Below, one piece after another: positions 47,903 to 59,700 of a DNA stretch of 64,000 bases. This stretch comes from Dioscorea cayenensis subsp. rotundata (taxonomy: Eukaryota; Streptophyta; Magnoliopsida; Dioscoreales; Dioscoreaceae). The stretch spans positions 22,225,589 to 22,289,588 of the forward strand of contig NC_052486.1 of assembly GCF_009730915.1 (NCBI RefSeq). Reading direction: 5' to 3'. The notes under the pieces are model-generated. The model was given only the letters and a program-made list of their open reading frames with translations, was not told where the DNA came from and searched no databases. The position numbers were made by a program, and so were the translations under genes. Every line of letters starts with the position of its first letter. Within the stretch, counting starts at the first letter, position 1.

Positions 47903-48232
47903 GGTTAATTTTTTTGATAAATCACTCAACTTTGTCGAAATATCAGTTTACTTCACGAATTTTTGGTTTGTTTTCAAAACGCTCACTAAAAAGTCACTAC
48001 TCATTTCACAAACAGTCAGCTCGGTGGATTAACATTTTCATTAGCGACGCGGAGGCTTGCGATTGGGTTTTTCTACGGGCGCGCGTAATGACGATCGTTA
48101 ATCCATCGAGTCGACTTTGTTTGTGAAATGGCTAGATGACTTTAATGAAAGACTTTTGAAATAAAACCAAAAATTCAGATGAAAGAACCGATATTTCGAC
48201 AAAGTTTGACGATGATTTATCAAAAATTAACC
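47903..48232. mobile_element. Mutator-like MITE with perfect 10-bp target duplication
   Basis: Long, nearly continuous inverted arms of about 70 bp (left GGTTAATTTTTTTGATAAAT, right ATTTATCAAAAATTAACC) flank a GC-richer core of about 190 bp. A perfect direct repeat AGATTAAATT lies at 47893-47902 and 48233-48242. Long TIRs and a 9-11 bp duplication are the marks of the Mutator superfamily. The small frame at 47914-48126 spans arm and core and is not a gene. Confidence 0.85.
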
Positions 48233-48242
48233 AGATTAAATT

Positions 48243-49542
48243 ATTCTTTTCTATCATGCCTTTGAATAAGGAATTTTATCTTGAGAATAACTAATCTATT
48301 CATGCAGTAGTATTAGATTATTATTAAGATTATTCTTTTCTTTTGACAAAACTAAAATTAAGAATAATAGTTGTGAGCCAATAATTATTCTATTCAATTA
48401 ATTACCAAATTTCATTATTTATTTTTTTATTTTTTTATTCAGTATTCTCTAATATTTTTCACTACTCCTTTGGAAACTTTGGAACGCCGGTCACCTCCGG
48501 TCGTCTCTTGTACTCACCACCGTTGACTCCCAATTTTAAAAGAGTGGAAGATTCAGTGTACTACATCATGAGAAAAGTCTTTAGTTTATTTTGTTTTATT
48601 TATTTATTTATTTATTTTATTTTATTTTAGAAAGACAACAAACACCAAAACTTAGAGACGCGCACATGTGGGGAGCAAAGTTCAACGCCGACCCACATGC
48701 CCTCACCTTGCGTAGGATATGAGGTTCGATCTCATATCCTCCTCGAAACGAACACCCTGTGCAAAAGACCCGATACCAATTGACCCAAAGACTGTTGGTA
48801 TTTATTTATTTATTTACATAGGTTTCCTAGATTAACTTTTTTTTTAATTATTTTTCTTGGTAAAAATAATCACTTATCTTTACAAGTTATGTTTATGATT
48901 AATACTTCTAAGAACTGTGGACTAATCTACTAATAATTACTCAGTACTTGTAATTGAGAGATCGAATTTCTCATATTATAATTCACTTTCTAGATCCCTG
49001 TCAAGATTCTGTTTAAAAAATACCTCTCGTTCTCTTTTTCATGATTGCATAACGAAAGATTTATCCTTAAAAAATTAATCAAGCCACCATAACTAATGCA
49101 CCTTCATATCCATTTGCCTTGTCTTTTGTTTTGTTGTTTTTTTACTTTGTTAAAAAAAATAAAAAATAAAAAAAATAAACTAGTACTTCTAAATGAGTCC
49201 GTAAAAAACATCAGATTTTTCATTGCAGGGAAAAACAAAAATAACGAAATTTGATTATTATTGTATAAAGATTTTAACAATATGTGTGCTAGACCAAACA
49301 GGTTAAAAATCACCATTGTTGTTAATCAACAAATGATAAAATTTAATTAGCAAAAAATTTGTAATTTTGAACTAATACCCCTGGGTTTATTAAGTTCCAT
49401 TTATTTGTTCAAAATTTGCAAACCAAACACAATGCTGTTGGCCAAAAACAGTAATACAATCACATAAAAACCATAAACAAGTGAAAGTTTATATATCATG
49501 ATGGAACCAAAAAAATAAATAAATTATAACTTACCGTAAAAA
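48243..49542. other. Intergenic region downstream of ELP1
   Basis: AT-rich, with TTTA repeats near 48598-48625 and the SINE-like repeat at 48678-48784. No gene is recognised. Confidence 0.45.
48678..48784. repeat. SINE-like dispersed repeat copy 2
   Basis: Collinear with 28929-29043 (CAACGCCGACCCACAT, GGTTCGATCTC, CTCCTCGAAACGAA, CGATACCAATTGAC). GGTTCGATCTC resembles a Pol III B box. TTTA-rich tracts lie on both sides. Confidence 0.5.
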
Positions 49543-52500
49543 TCAAATTAAAACATTGGATTGCCATGAAAGGATTTGAGAATGAGGTGAACCTTGCAAA
49601 ATTTTCAAATAATGCTCCAATGTATGCGAACTTTCGTCGATGATGTTTGTGCCTACCGTATCTTCGATGAGTTTCTCAGCAGCCAGTTGAGACAATTCAA
49701 AATTTTTACCTACACTTTGCACATGTTTAGCCGTGTCGACCTCGCCCGTCATTACAAGAGCTCGCAATATGGATTTAAGATCGCGCCGAGCACTTTCAGT
49801 TAGAGACATGCTCTTCAAATGATCTACCAGGCCCATCTCCTCTCCCGGGCTGCAACACTCGGACATATATTATTATTATTATATAAGAAATCAGAAAGAA
49901 ATCTAAAGGAGAGAATAAAAAGATTGAAATCTACACAAGTTGAAGCTTTTGTTTTGAAATGTGAGACGAAAGAAGGGAAGAGAAATTCGTTAATTACACA
50001 CACCTTCCAGCGCGAATTTTTCCACCGCCTTTTTTCTTCTGTCGTCTTATATCCCGCACTTTGCTTGCAGTGCTAGAGATGATTGATGCAGTAGAATTTG
50101 TTTTTGATCTGCAGAAGTTATTGATCATGAAATTTCAGCTCAATTTGTGCTTAATGAGATAAATAAAAATTATATAGTGCATTTCACAGAGTATGTATAT
50201 CAAATATTACACAAAAAATTAATTCACTGGTGTTCATGTGATTTGGAAAGAATGGTGTGATCCCGCTAACGATGGGCAATTTAAACTAAAAAAATCTCAT
50301 GCCTAAGTTACAACACAAATGTGTATGGAGTGATGTCTGCAAAAATTCATCTAGTATGGAAATATGGTTCACAATTTTATTCCCATTGGCTAGATTAACC
50401 ATTGGTGCCAAATAATCAGAGAAAGGTGACAATGAGTAAGAGGGCTCCATGATTATGCCCTTTTGCAGATGTAAGATAATATTTCAGCTCTAACAAGTTA
50501 GTAATAAGAGATTCAGAAGGCACGAAACAATGTTTCCTCAAGTTGTTTATTCAAAAGTTAAAAGAAGAAATCAAAACTAAATTCAGTTAAATCAAAGAGA
50601 AGCAATTCTCCAATTGCAAGACAGAAAGAACTTAACAAGAGCAAATTTTAATAGATTGATAAATAGGGAGGGTGATGACAGATCGAGAGGTACCTTCGGG
50701 TGTATGCACTCATTCCACTGAAACTACTGCTGGCTTCAGAAACAGTGTCATATTCAGCATCACCAATTGGTCTATCCTCGGAATGAAGCTTAGCGGCCAG
50801 GGTTAACCTACTCCGGCGCACAGTTAGGTAGCGGGACAAGTATTGACCTACTTTCTCTGTTCTCTCTTTGTATTCAGTCACTAGTGTGTAAGCACAATCC
50901 AAAGCTGCATCTTTTACAAGGGAGATTAAATCATCTCTCTCATATGCACAGGCAACCCGAAGGGCCTCATCCCATTCTCGTGCCATTACAAAATAACCTA
51001 CACCTCGATCAACATCTGCACAATAATCCAAAGCAATTTTAGCAGCTTCTGATGGTTTTCCAATAGTCTGAAATTCTTCACATAAATCATTTGCCGTTTG
51101 AAGAACTTCGTCTTTTTGTAGTCCAAGAAGCCCTGCCATTGTGAGTACACCTCTCCAATCACTACCTGCACGATATGCCTTCAGAGCTTTCTGAAATAAT
51201 GAGCAACATAGAAAAGTTGTTGCAGCATCTTCAAAACATTTTTCGGCAAAAAGATGATCTCCCCAGGCCTCCAAAACTTGCTTTCTCTTATCAAGGTCAG
51301 TCAACAATTGGAGACCAAGTGGAAAAAGCTCTGGATTACTTTTCAAGAGATTCATACAATCTTCAAAATGAGCATCACCAGTTGAAATAATATGTTTAAG
51401 GGCACTCTCATACCTTTGTAATTTCAAATCAATTTGATATCTCATAATTGCTGGTGGAAGTTGTTCCAGTTCCCTTAAGAAAGGAAGAAATTCTTTCGGA
51501 TCCTTCTGAGAGTTCAATGCTACAATAGCAGCAAGGTTCAAATCATACAGGCCAAGAGCAGCTTCGAATACAGCCTCAGGATCTGTTAACCACAAAAGAT
51601 GCTTAAGTGATTCTTCAGCAGAGGGGTATGCCTTTCTCCTATCATCATTAACCCTGGATAATTCCATTTCACGGGTAACTTTTATTCTGTTCAGTGCTTC
51701 TTCTAAAGCAGGAGGTTCACTACGAGCCAAAGTGGTTAATATGCACAGTTCCCTTGCAGGGCTTTCTGGAATATGCTCCTCAAGTGCCGTCCGAACTGCA
51801 AAAAGCACACAGGAAACCTTGCTCTGCGTCTCAATACTTTGTGGATTTTCTGAACCTCCATTTGGAAAATCTCCACGACAAGGCAGTGAAACATAATCTT
51901 TGTACAAAGTCTCCAGAATATTTTCGTTTTTGATAGAAGAAATAAATTCAGTGATGTGGCTGAGATTATTCACTTGACAAATAAACTGTGTGGCTGATTT
52001 AATAAAAGCTTGCTGACCACAGTAATCAACAATAACATTGAAGTCGATCCTGTGCCGCCTTACCATGAGAAGAGCATCTTTGAAACGTTCTTCAAGAAGA
52101 GCATTAATGATCGAAGCAAGAACCAACTTTCTGGGATAAACACATTCCAGGTTACCCCGAGGTGTTTGTAAGATAACAGCCGCTTCATCACCATGGATTG
52201 CACCAACCATCTTTGCCCCTCTTTCCCAAACATTAATATAATCCTTACTTTCAGCTCCATGATTTTGTAAGCTGCTGTATTTTTCAACCATAGATTCTGG
52301 ATTTCCATGTAAAATTTCATTTACACCAATGACAAACAACAAATCCTGCTTAGTGACAACAAGCAAGTGTGTAACAACTTGCTTGGTAGATACCGTTGTG
52401 TTTGAGTAAAATGAAAAACTCCTGCAATTTCTGCATATTATCCGTCTCCCAACATGCAGTCTACCATCCTTGTCAAGCCCAAACAATAATGGTTTGCTAA

Positions 52501-55500
52501 TGCCGTGGTCACAAATAAGAATAGCTTTCATCCAAGGACAAGAGGATGTAAATCCACAATCAGAATCAAACTGACCAAGATGTGACTTAGTAGACATGCC
52601 CCCAGCCCTCATTTCTGAAGAATGCTCAAGAATAGATCCTCCATTAATTTGAACAAATGCGGAACGTCTTTTAGCAGGATTACTGGCAATACCTATAACA
52701 AACTTCTCCAGAGGAATACTCCTGGAGATCTTCGTGTACCACCCTGATGAATTGATTGAACCAGGTACAGAATTCTCGGAGCAAAGAATTTCAATCTCAT
52801 GCAAACTATAGCCAGGAGAATGTGCCAACTTCTGATTATCAAGCTCATTATCTCCACATGATGCTGTTGAAAACGAATCAGCCTGGTAGGGGGCTAGACC
52901 AAGCAATGTATGTGAATCTAACCAAGTCAGGTGCATAAAGGTCCCAAGAGATACATCAAAATGTGAAGGTTCAACCACATACTCCCCGTCTTCAAATTGT
53001 TCCCATGCATCTGTGCTAGGAAGTTCTGCTATGCATAAATGACCATCAGAGAGGCATGCAGCCAAATGGCTCTTTGCATCATAAGAGATAAATGCAATGT
53101 CCTGAACAGCATCATGAAATTTCAGGTGGAAAAGAGACATAGGAGGAGGCACTAGAGCAGAGGCAAGGGGGGTTGCTAGTACTTTATTGCCATCAATAAC
53201 CAATGCAATGGTAGTCTCCGTGACAGCAGTTGCCCAAATAAAGTTATAACTATTGACCTTACCAAGTCGATTCCAACAGATCAAATGCAATGGGTTTGTA
53301 GGATCCCAAGTAAACTTCATTCCTTCTTCCTTTGAATATCTTATCTCTTGCTTTAAGTACCAATGGTTGTTGCTGAAAGACCAAATTTTTAGAGCATCAT
53401 AATCACTATAAGAAACAGAGGCCGCAAGGAGATCCGAATTACTATTCCATTTTAAGCTTTTAATTATTGTCTCCACTGGTCCATCAACAGTAAAAGAGCT
53501 TCTCTCTAATCCATTCTTCTCAAAAAATACAATGAGGGGACTTTTCTCTTCAGCCTTCCTGTCATAGACTGCTGCCACCTTGCTTCCAGCAGGCATCCAA
53601 TCCAAAGATGTTCCAACAAAAGACTTGGAGCCAGAAGTTGCATGCAGTGTTCCAGATTCTCGCTCCCAAATTTTAAGCTCTGGCATCAAAGAATCATTAT
53701 CTCTAGCCAAAGTCGCGAAGTATTTACCATCACCTCGCCAGGATATAGGACTTTGGAAATTATCAATGGAAGAATTGCTAGCATCACCTGCAACCACATT
53801 CTGCAATAAATATAATTACATAATTAGATAGTTCATACTAACTAAATCATATGTAAACTAAAATAAAATATAGGTTCACCTCATTTATACACAAACACAT
53901 AAATAGTATTCATACCAAGAAATCAAGTCGATGCAGAAGGAGAACAGTATAAATTAAGCAAGACAACACATAAGATTTGATGCATTTGGTTCATTAACAG
54001 CCCAAACAAAAGTTGCAAATGACAAACGCATGAATGTATATATATTTCCTGCTATCAGACAAAAGATGACCTACTTCTTCTTTTTTTTTAAAAAAAAAAA
54101 GTAGATAATATTCAGAAAAGGTTTAGAAGTGAGAACATACATTATGAAGTTGAACGTCGACTGTAGTTTCATACAAAACATCCCAATCATGAGTCATGAC
54201 CAGCAACTGCCCTAAACCACCTTTTATGGCAATAAGAGCCCCATCTGGGCTGCAGGAAATGCTCCTAATTCCACCTTCCACCTTACCAACAAGGTTAGTT
54301 GCTTTAGGGTCCAGACTATGCAGTAAAAGGTAACCATCAGAAGTCCCAAGAATCAAAGCCTCCTTCTCCATCAGATACTCCATATCTGTAATGTGGTCAT
54401 CAGGTTCTAAAGCCTTTTCCTCAGCTTCTAGGCTCAAATAAGCTTTGCCCGATAGCCCTTCATTCTGTCACAAACACTACACATGGTGAACAACAGCATG
54501 TATATCTAACGATTCTAACCTTATAACTCAAAAAAATATAATTCAATGCTTGCCACTCATAATATATAAAATGTGTGATCCCGTTATTGTGCAATTAGGA
54601 CAAAGGCTCCTATGAACAAACATATCAGCAGTCACAGTCTAAAGTTCAGCGGAGCGCCTTGTGCCATGGCATGCATGTGACATATAAGGGCAGGTTTCAT
54701 AAAAATAAAAATTTTGCCAATTTCTAAATGCATGATGGATATACTTGCCTTAATCCATCTTCATAGATTTAGCTATGTGACATGTGTTTCCTATGATAAA
54801 GTAGGTGTAAGTACACAGTTTACTTGATGTATACATGTTCGATATTGCTGGCATCCTAATTCACTCCCCACTTTAAGAAACTTTTAGGATTTCCCCCACT
54901 ACCTTTAATATCAAAGTATAATGCACAAGGCTAACCTTAAAACACCATCCTATTTTACATCTCTGTCATATTTTTCATTTTTTGCTTTCTAACCTAATAT
55001 TTTCTGTACAACACTTCTACATATCTTCTTCTTTTTTTTTCCCCCTGATTACTTCGGTTACAGTATTATCAATGGCCCCCTTATACAAAGTCCAAGTAAC
55101 TAACACAAGATCAAGATATACCTTAAAAATCTCAAATTTCTAGTTTACAATGTAGAAGACAATCACCTTGCATGTCTACTTACCAAAACCAGTAGCTTAA
55201 TTTGCCTCTTTAAGAAATGACTCACAGATATCATCCGAGTATATATATATATATATATATCAAAGTGTGGTATAGACCAATGCAAAATTTGTTATTTAGT
55301 TTTGAGTAGTCATGGTTGTTGATGTAGTGATATATATATATGGAGAAAAACACAGATAAATACAAGCAAAAAATTTAGATTTTATCATGATACTACCATT
55401 GAATGTTCCACTCCTTCAGAATTGAAGACAATGGTGGTTACCTGAGCCGACGGGAGTTGCAAGGTGTAGATGGAGTTGGTGGAGGAGGCGAAGAAGATGC

Positions 55501-55600
55501 GATTGTTCTCGATGTCGAAAGCGGAAAAGAGAAGGTTCTCATGCTCGGATTGCAGCTCAATCACCGATGAGAACACCGATGAGAGTTTAAGGTTCTTCAT
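49543..55600 (-). CDS. ELP1: Elongator complex subunit 1 (IKI3/IKAP family)
   Basis: Five exons: 55442-55600, 54141-54464, 50694-53800 (a single 3.1-kb exon), 50004-50072 and 49543-49849. Total 3966 nt, about 1321 aa, matching the plant family length. The N-terminus MKNLKLSSVFSSVIELQSE and the WD40 propeller part (DMEYLMEKEALILGTSDGYL, ISCSPDGALIAIKGGLGQLL, ISWRGDGKYFATL, RESGTLHATS) lead to an alpha-helical TPR-like C-terminal half that dimerises. A basic patch KVRDIRRQKKKGGGK at about residues 1201-1215 fits the conserved tRNA-binding/nuclear-localisation region, followed by SPGEEMGLVDHLK. ELP1 is the scaffold of Elongator, which makes the cm5 modification on wobble uridines of tRNA. Arabidopsis mutants (abo1/elo2) affect growth and abscisic-acid response. 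No disrupting change was seen. Confidence 0.96.
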
Positions 55601-56056
55601 CCCGGATCTCTCACCGGAGGATTGCAGTCGTGAAGGGGACGTTGAGCTAGGGTTTTGAGAGGGGTGGGGTTTTTCTTGAGCCTTTGATTAATTAAGGGTT
55701 TTGTGCAGTCATACCCCTACAAAAATTAGTAATTTTTTATCATTTGTTTATATAACCCTTCAAATTATTTTTATGTACTTCTTCTTCGAAAATTAAGTGA
55801 AAATTTCATTAAACAATTAAATTGTTTTTACTCTCTTTACTTTATTTATATTAGAAAACCAAAAAAAAGAAAAAAAGAAATGCAAAGATCAAATTTTTTT
55901 TTTTGCACAAATTATATATATTTTTAAAAAATGAATAAAAATTTTACAATTACCTTGTGTTTAAAAGGGGGTGTGCAAGCAATTTTCTCATGTGTGGGTG
56001 TACAGATATGTGTACATGTATTGCTAATACAAACTCATATATATACAAAATAAATG
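55601..56056. other. ELP1 5' flank
   Basis: About 450 bp separate the ELP1 start from the left end of the gypsy element. The first ~80 bp are GC-richer with CTAGGGTTTTGAG, a telo-box-like motif in the leader. The remainder is AT-rich. Any promoter element further upstream is now about 6.5 kb away, beyond the retrotransposon. Confidence 0.5.
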
Positions 56057-56755
56057 TGTCAAGCTACCGGTCAACTTAGTCAACAAGGGATTCATTAATC
56101 CAAGGACGTGAGGCGAACATGAGTCCAAATCAGAATGGGGGTTCAACAAGTGGGCGTAGCTTCTCTGGGAAATCAAAAAGGGAAAAGAATTGAAGGAAAA
56201 GAAGAAAAAGGAGAGGCGACTTGTTGAAGAATTAAAAGGGAGAAGTGGTTAAGCAAGAGACTCCATGGGTGCATCATACCGGCGGTACAATAGAACATAA
56301 AAGCTTCAGAGGAGAAATGGAAAAGCAAGCTAGATGTGGATGTTGAAGGCCCTGGTTTCTCTCAAGGGAATTGAGAGCAGGGAGGCAAGGTTGCCGATTA
56401 TCTTGGTGTTCATGGATTTCTAGTTCTTTAGTCTTTCTTTCCATTCAATAATTGTATTGTGGTGAGATTGTTCTCATCTTTAAACTTAGTGTTATTTCTC
56501 TGTATTTCATTCTATGAATCTGTGGAATTCTTGAGATGATTGATAGTTGAAGAATGATGATTGTTGTGTTTGCACTAGGAGTTAAGGCTCTACTTGTGTG
56601 AAACCTGAAATTGATCCGTTTACAATTCTTTCCTGAATCTCATTAGCAGTAGATTTTGAGTTCATTTGAGATTAATTAGTAAGCTGAATGTTCTTGAAGG
56701 TTCCAGAGAGGGCATTGCTTGTGTTCTGAGAACTTTTCAGAAATTATCCATTACA
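56057..56755 (+). repeat. 5' LTR of the gypsy element
   Basis: Begins TGTCAAGCTACCGG and ends ATCCATTACA. It is collinear with the 3' LTR but about 50 bp longer, owing to a segment after TTGTTCTCATCT that the 3' LTR lacks. Many scattered differences suggest an older insertion than the copia element. Confidence 0.92.
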
Positions 56756-56791
56756 AATTACAATTGGTGCTTTCGTTATATATCTTCCTTA

Positions 56792-59700
56792 ATGGTTGAT
56801 AATACTCGAATGAAGGAGATTCATGCTAAAGTGGAAACTCTGTTCACTTGAATGGATAATAATGAGCAAAGATTTAAATCTATTGAGCAATCCCTTACTA
56901 ATCTGCCATTAATCCAACAATCTCTTACTGGGATATCTCAATCCATTGAAACTCAACAGCTTAGAGGTCATTTGGCATTGTTCCTAAATCTTTATTTTTG
57001 TTGCCAATTCCAAATTTTGGAAACAAAACAAAAAAAACACGTTTGTCAAATTATTTTTGTTTCCAAAAATTTTGAAAACAACATCCATGTTTCCAAAAAA
57101 AAAAAAATAAGTGGAAACATAATTTTTATGTTTTCAACTATTTTGAAAATACTTCCAAAACATTAATCTAACCCATTAAAGACATTAATTACAATATTTT
57201 TCTTACAGGCATTAATGATTTAGACAAATGTGCCAATTGATCTTCGGAAAAGGTGTTTTTTTTTTCATAATTTTTTTCCTTGATTTTTTATGATCTCAAA
57301 AGTCATTTTCTCCCATTTTTTTTATATTTATTTCTAATTTTTTTAAATAATTAAGAAATTTGAGATAAATATGGTTAGAGATTTTAAATTTTTCTTCTAA
57401 ATCTCCTTCAGTTTTTTTCTTTTTAAATCTTTTCTAATTATCACAAAAGATCTATATATAATGTTTTCTGTTTTTTTTGTCAATAATAAAATTTTATAAA
57501 AATTTGACATCTCATTATTTTTATATTTTTTTATAAAAAATATATATATAAAAAATTGTTTGCTAGTGCAACTTAATCTAGTGTACTAGTATAAAAAATC
57601 TATAAAAATATAAATTAAGAAAGTAATAAAAAAATTTACAATATATATATATATATATACATATATATTGCTTTTTGTGTTTTTTGTTTTACCAAACATA
57701 TAACTTTTATATCCAAACATGTTTTTGTTTTAAAAAAATTGGCAACAAACAAAAACAAAACAAAATGAAACAAAAAACAAAAACAAAAACAAAAACAATA
57801 AACAATAAACAATGCCAAATGGTTCTTTAGTAAACCATTGGGAGATACTTCTATATTGCTATATTGATTGATGAGCAAGCTCAAGTGGCTATTCATTCCA
57901 CTTCAGATATCAATTCTGTCATAAATAGTTAAATATTAAGCTTGATTTTCCAAGGTTTGGAGGTGGAGATGCATTACAGTGAATTTTCCATGCTGAACAA
58001 TTTTTTGATTACTATGGAGTACCCGACCATCATCGATTGAAAATTGCATCTGTACACTTTGATGGTCCTGTGATACCATGGTTTGAGAGGTTTCATAAAT
58101 CAGGCAAATTGACTTCTTGGAAGGTATTAACAACATCTTTGGAGCATAATTATGGGCCATAAGTTGTGTACTATCCCAAATATTCTCTATTTCGGTTGAC
58201 ACAAGAAGAGTATGTTACTCAATTTTATAATCTCTTTACTACCTTGGCAAATAGGGTTCATGGAGTTATTGACGAAATTTTGCTTGATTGTTTTGTGATT
58301 GGGTTAAAAAAGGAATTGCAAGCATAAATAATTCCTTGGAAACCTGAGATCTGGATAAAGCAGTGACACTGGCAAAATTATTTGAGAAATTGCAATTGGG
58401 CAAGAAGGTTGTGACAAACAAAAATGTATTTATTCCTGATACTAAATTCAAAGCTTTGCCGGGAATTCCACCTATTGTTTCTACTGCCCAAGGAGCTTCT
58501 ATTAATGAAACAGGTAAATGGGCATCTACTTACTCTTCTCCTTTTAAAAAAAATTAGATTTCAGGAAATGTAAGTCATAAAAGCTAAGGGCTTATGCTTT
58601 ACTTGGAAAAATATTCACCCACTCACAAATGCCAAACAAACGTCTCCTATTACTGCAATGGGAAGATTCTGGCAATGCTTATGTAGTGGATCCTCACCCA
58701 AGTGAAGAAATACAATTACCTAATACTAAACTCTCACTCAATGCAATGTCTCTGGTGCTATGAGGTTTACAGGATATTTGGGTGGTCAGCAATTGAAAAT
58801 TTTAATGGATGGTGGTAGTGATGATTCTTTTATTCAACCTAGAGTAGTCAAATTTTTACAATTGGAGGTCTTACCTACTACACCATTGAAAAGTGTTAGT
58901 GGGAAATGGGCAGAGTTTACAAGTGGAAAGGCATATCCCTAAGTTGGAAATTCAAAAGCAAGGACACTCACTGTTGGTGCCTGCTTATGTATTGGCTATT
59001 GTAGGTGCAGATGTTATTCTCGGAGCATCTTGGTTAGCAAAATTGGGACCCCATGTTATTAACTATGACAAGAAGGTGATTCAAATTTTTCACAACAATT
59101 AGTTCATGACTTTAAAGGGTGAACATATGGAGAAACCTTGTATAGCAAGTATAAATCAATTATCCAGATTATGCGCTACTCAAACTATGAGTGAGTGTTA
59201 TTCTCTCCAATTGATTTCAGAGGGATCTACATCTACATTACTTGGCCACAAGGACAACACTAAAACTGTAGTTAAGTTGACTGAATTGGCTTCGGATACT
59301 CATCCAGAATTAACTGCCTTATTATCCAAATTCCAAGCAGTTTTTCCAATCCTGTGGGTCTACCTCCTTCTAGATCTTGTGATCACAGTATTACTATTGT
59401 ACCAAGAAGTGCATCGGTGAAAGTGAAACCTTATCATTACCCTTATAGTCAGAAGGCAGAAATTGAGAAAATGGTAGAAGAAATGTTAACTGAGGGATTA
59501 ATTGAGCATAGCACAAGCCCATTTTCTTCTCCAATTATATTGGTTAAGAAGAACGTTGGCATTTGGCCTTTGTACTGATTATAGGGCCTTAGATGTTGTC
59601 ACAATTATGGAAGCCTACCTTATACCAATAGTTGATGAAGTTTTGGATGAACTCTATGGAGCATTATATTTTTCCAAGCTTGATTTGCATTCAGGATATC

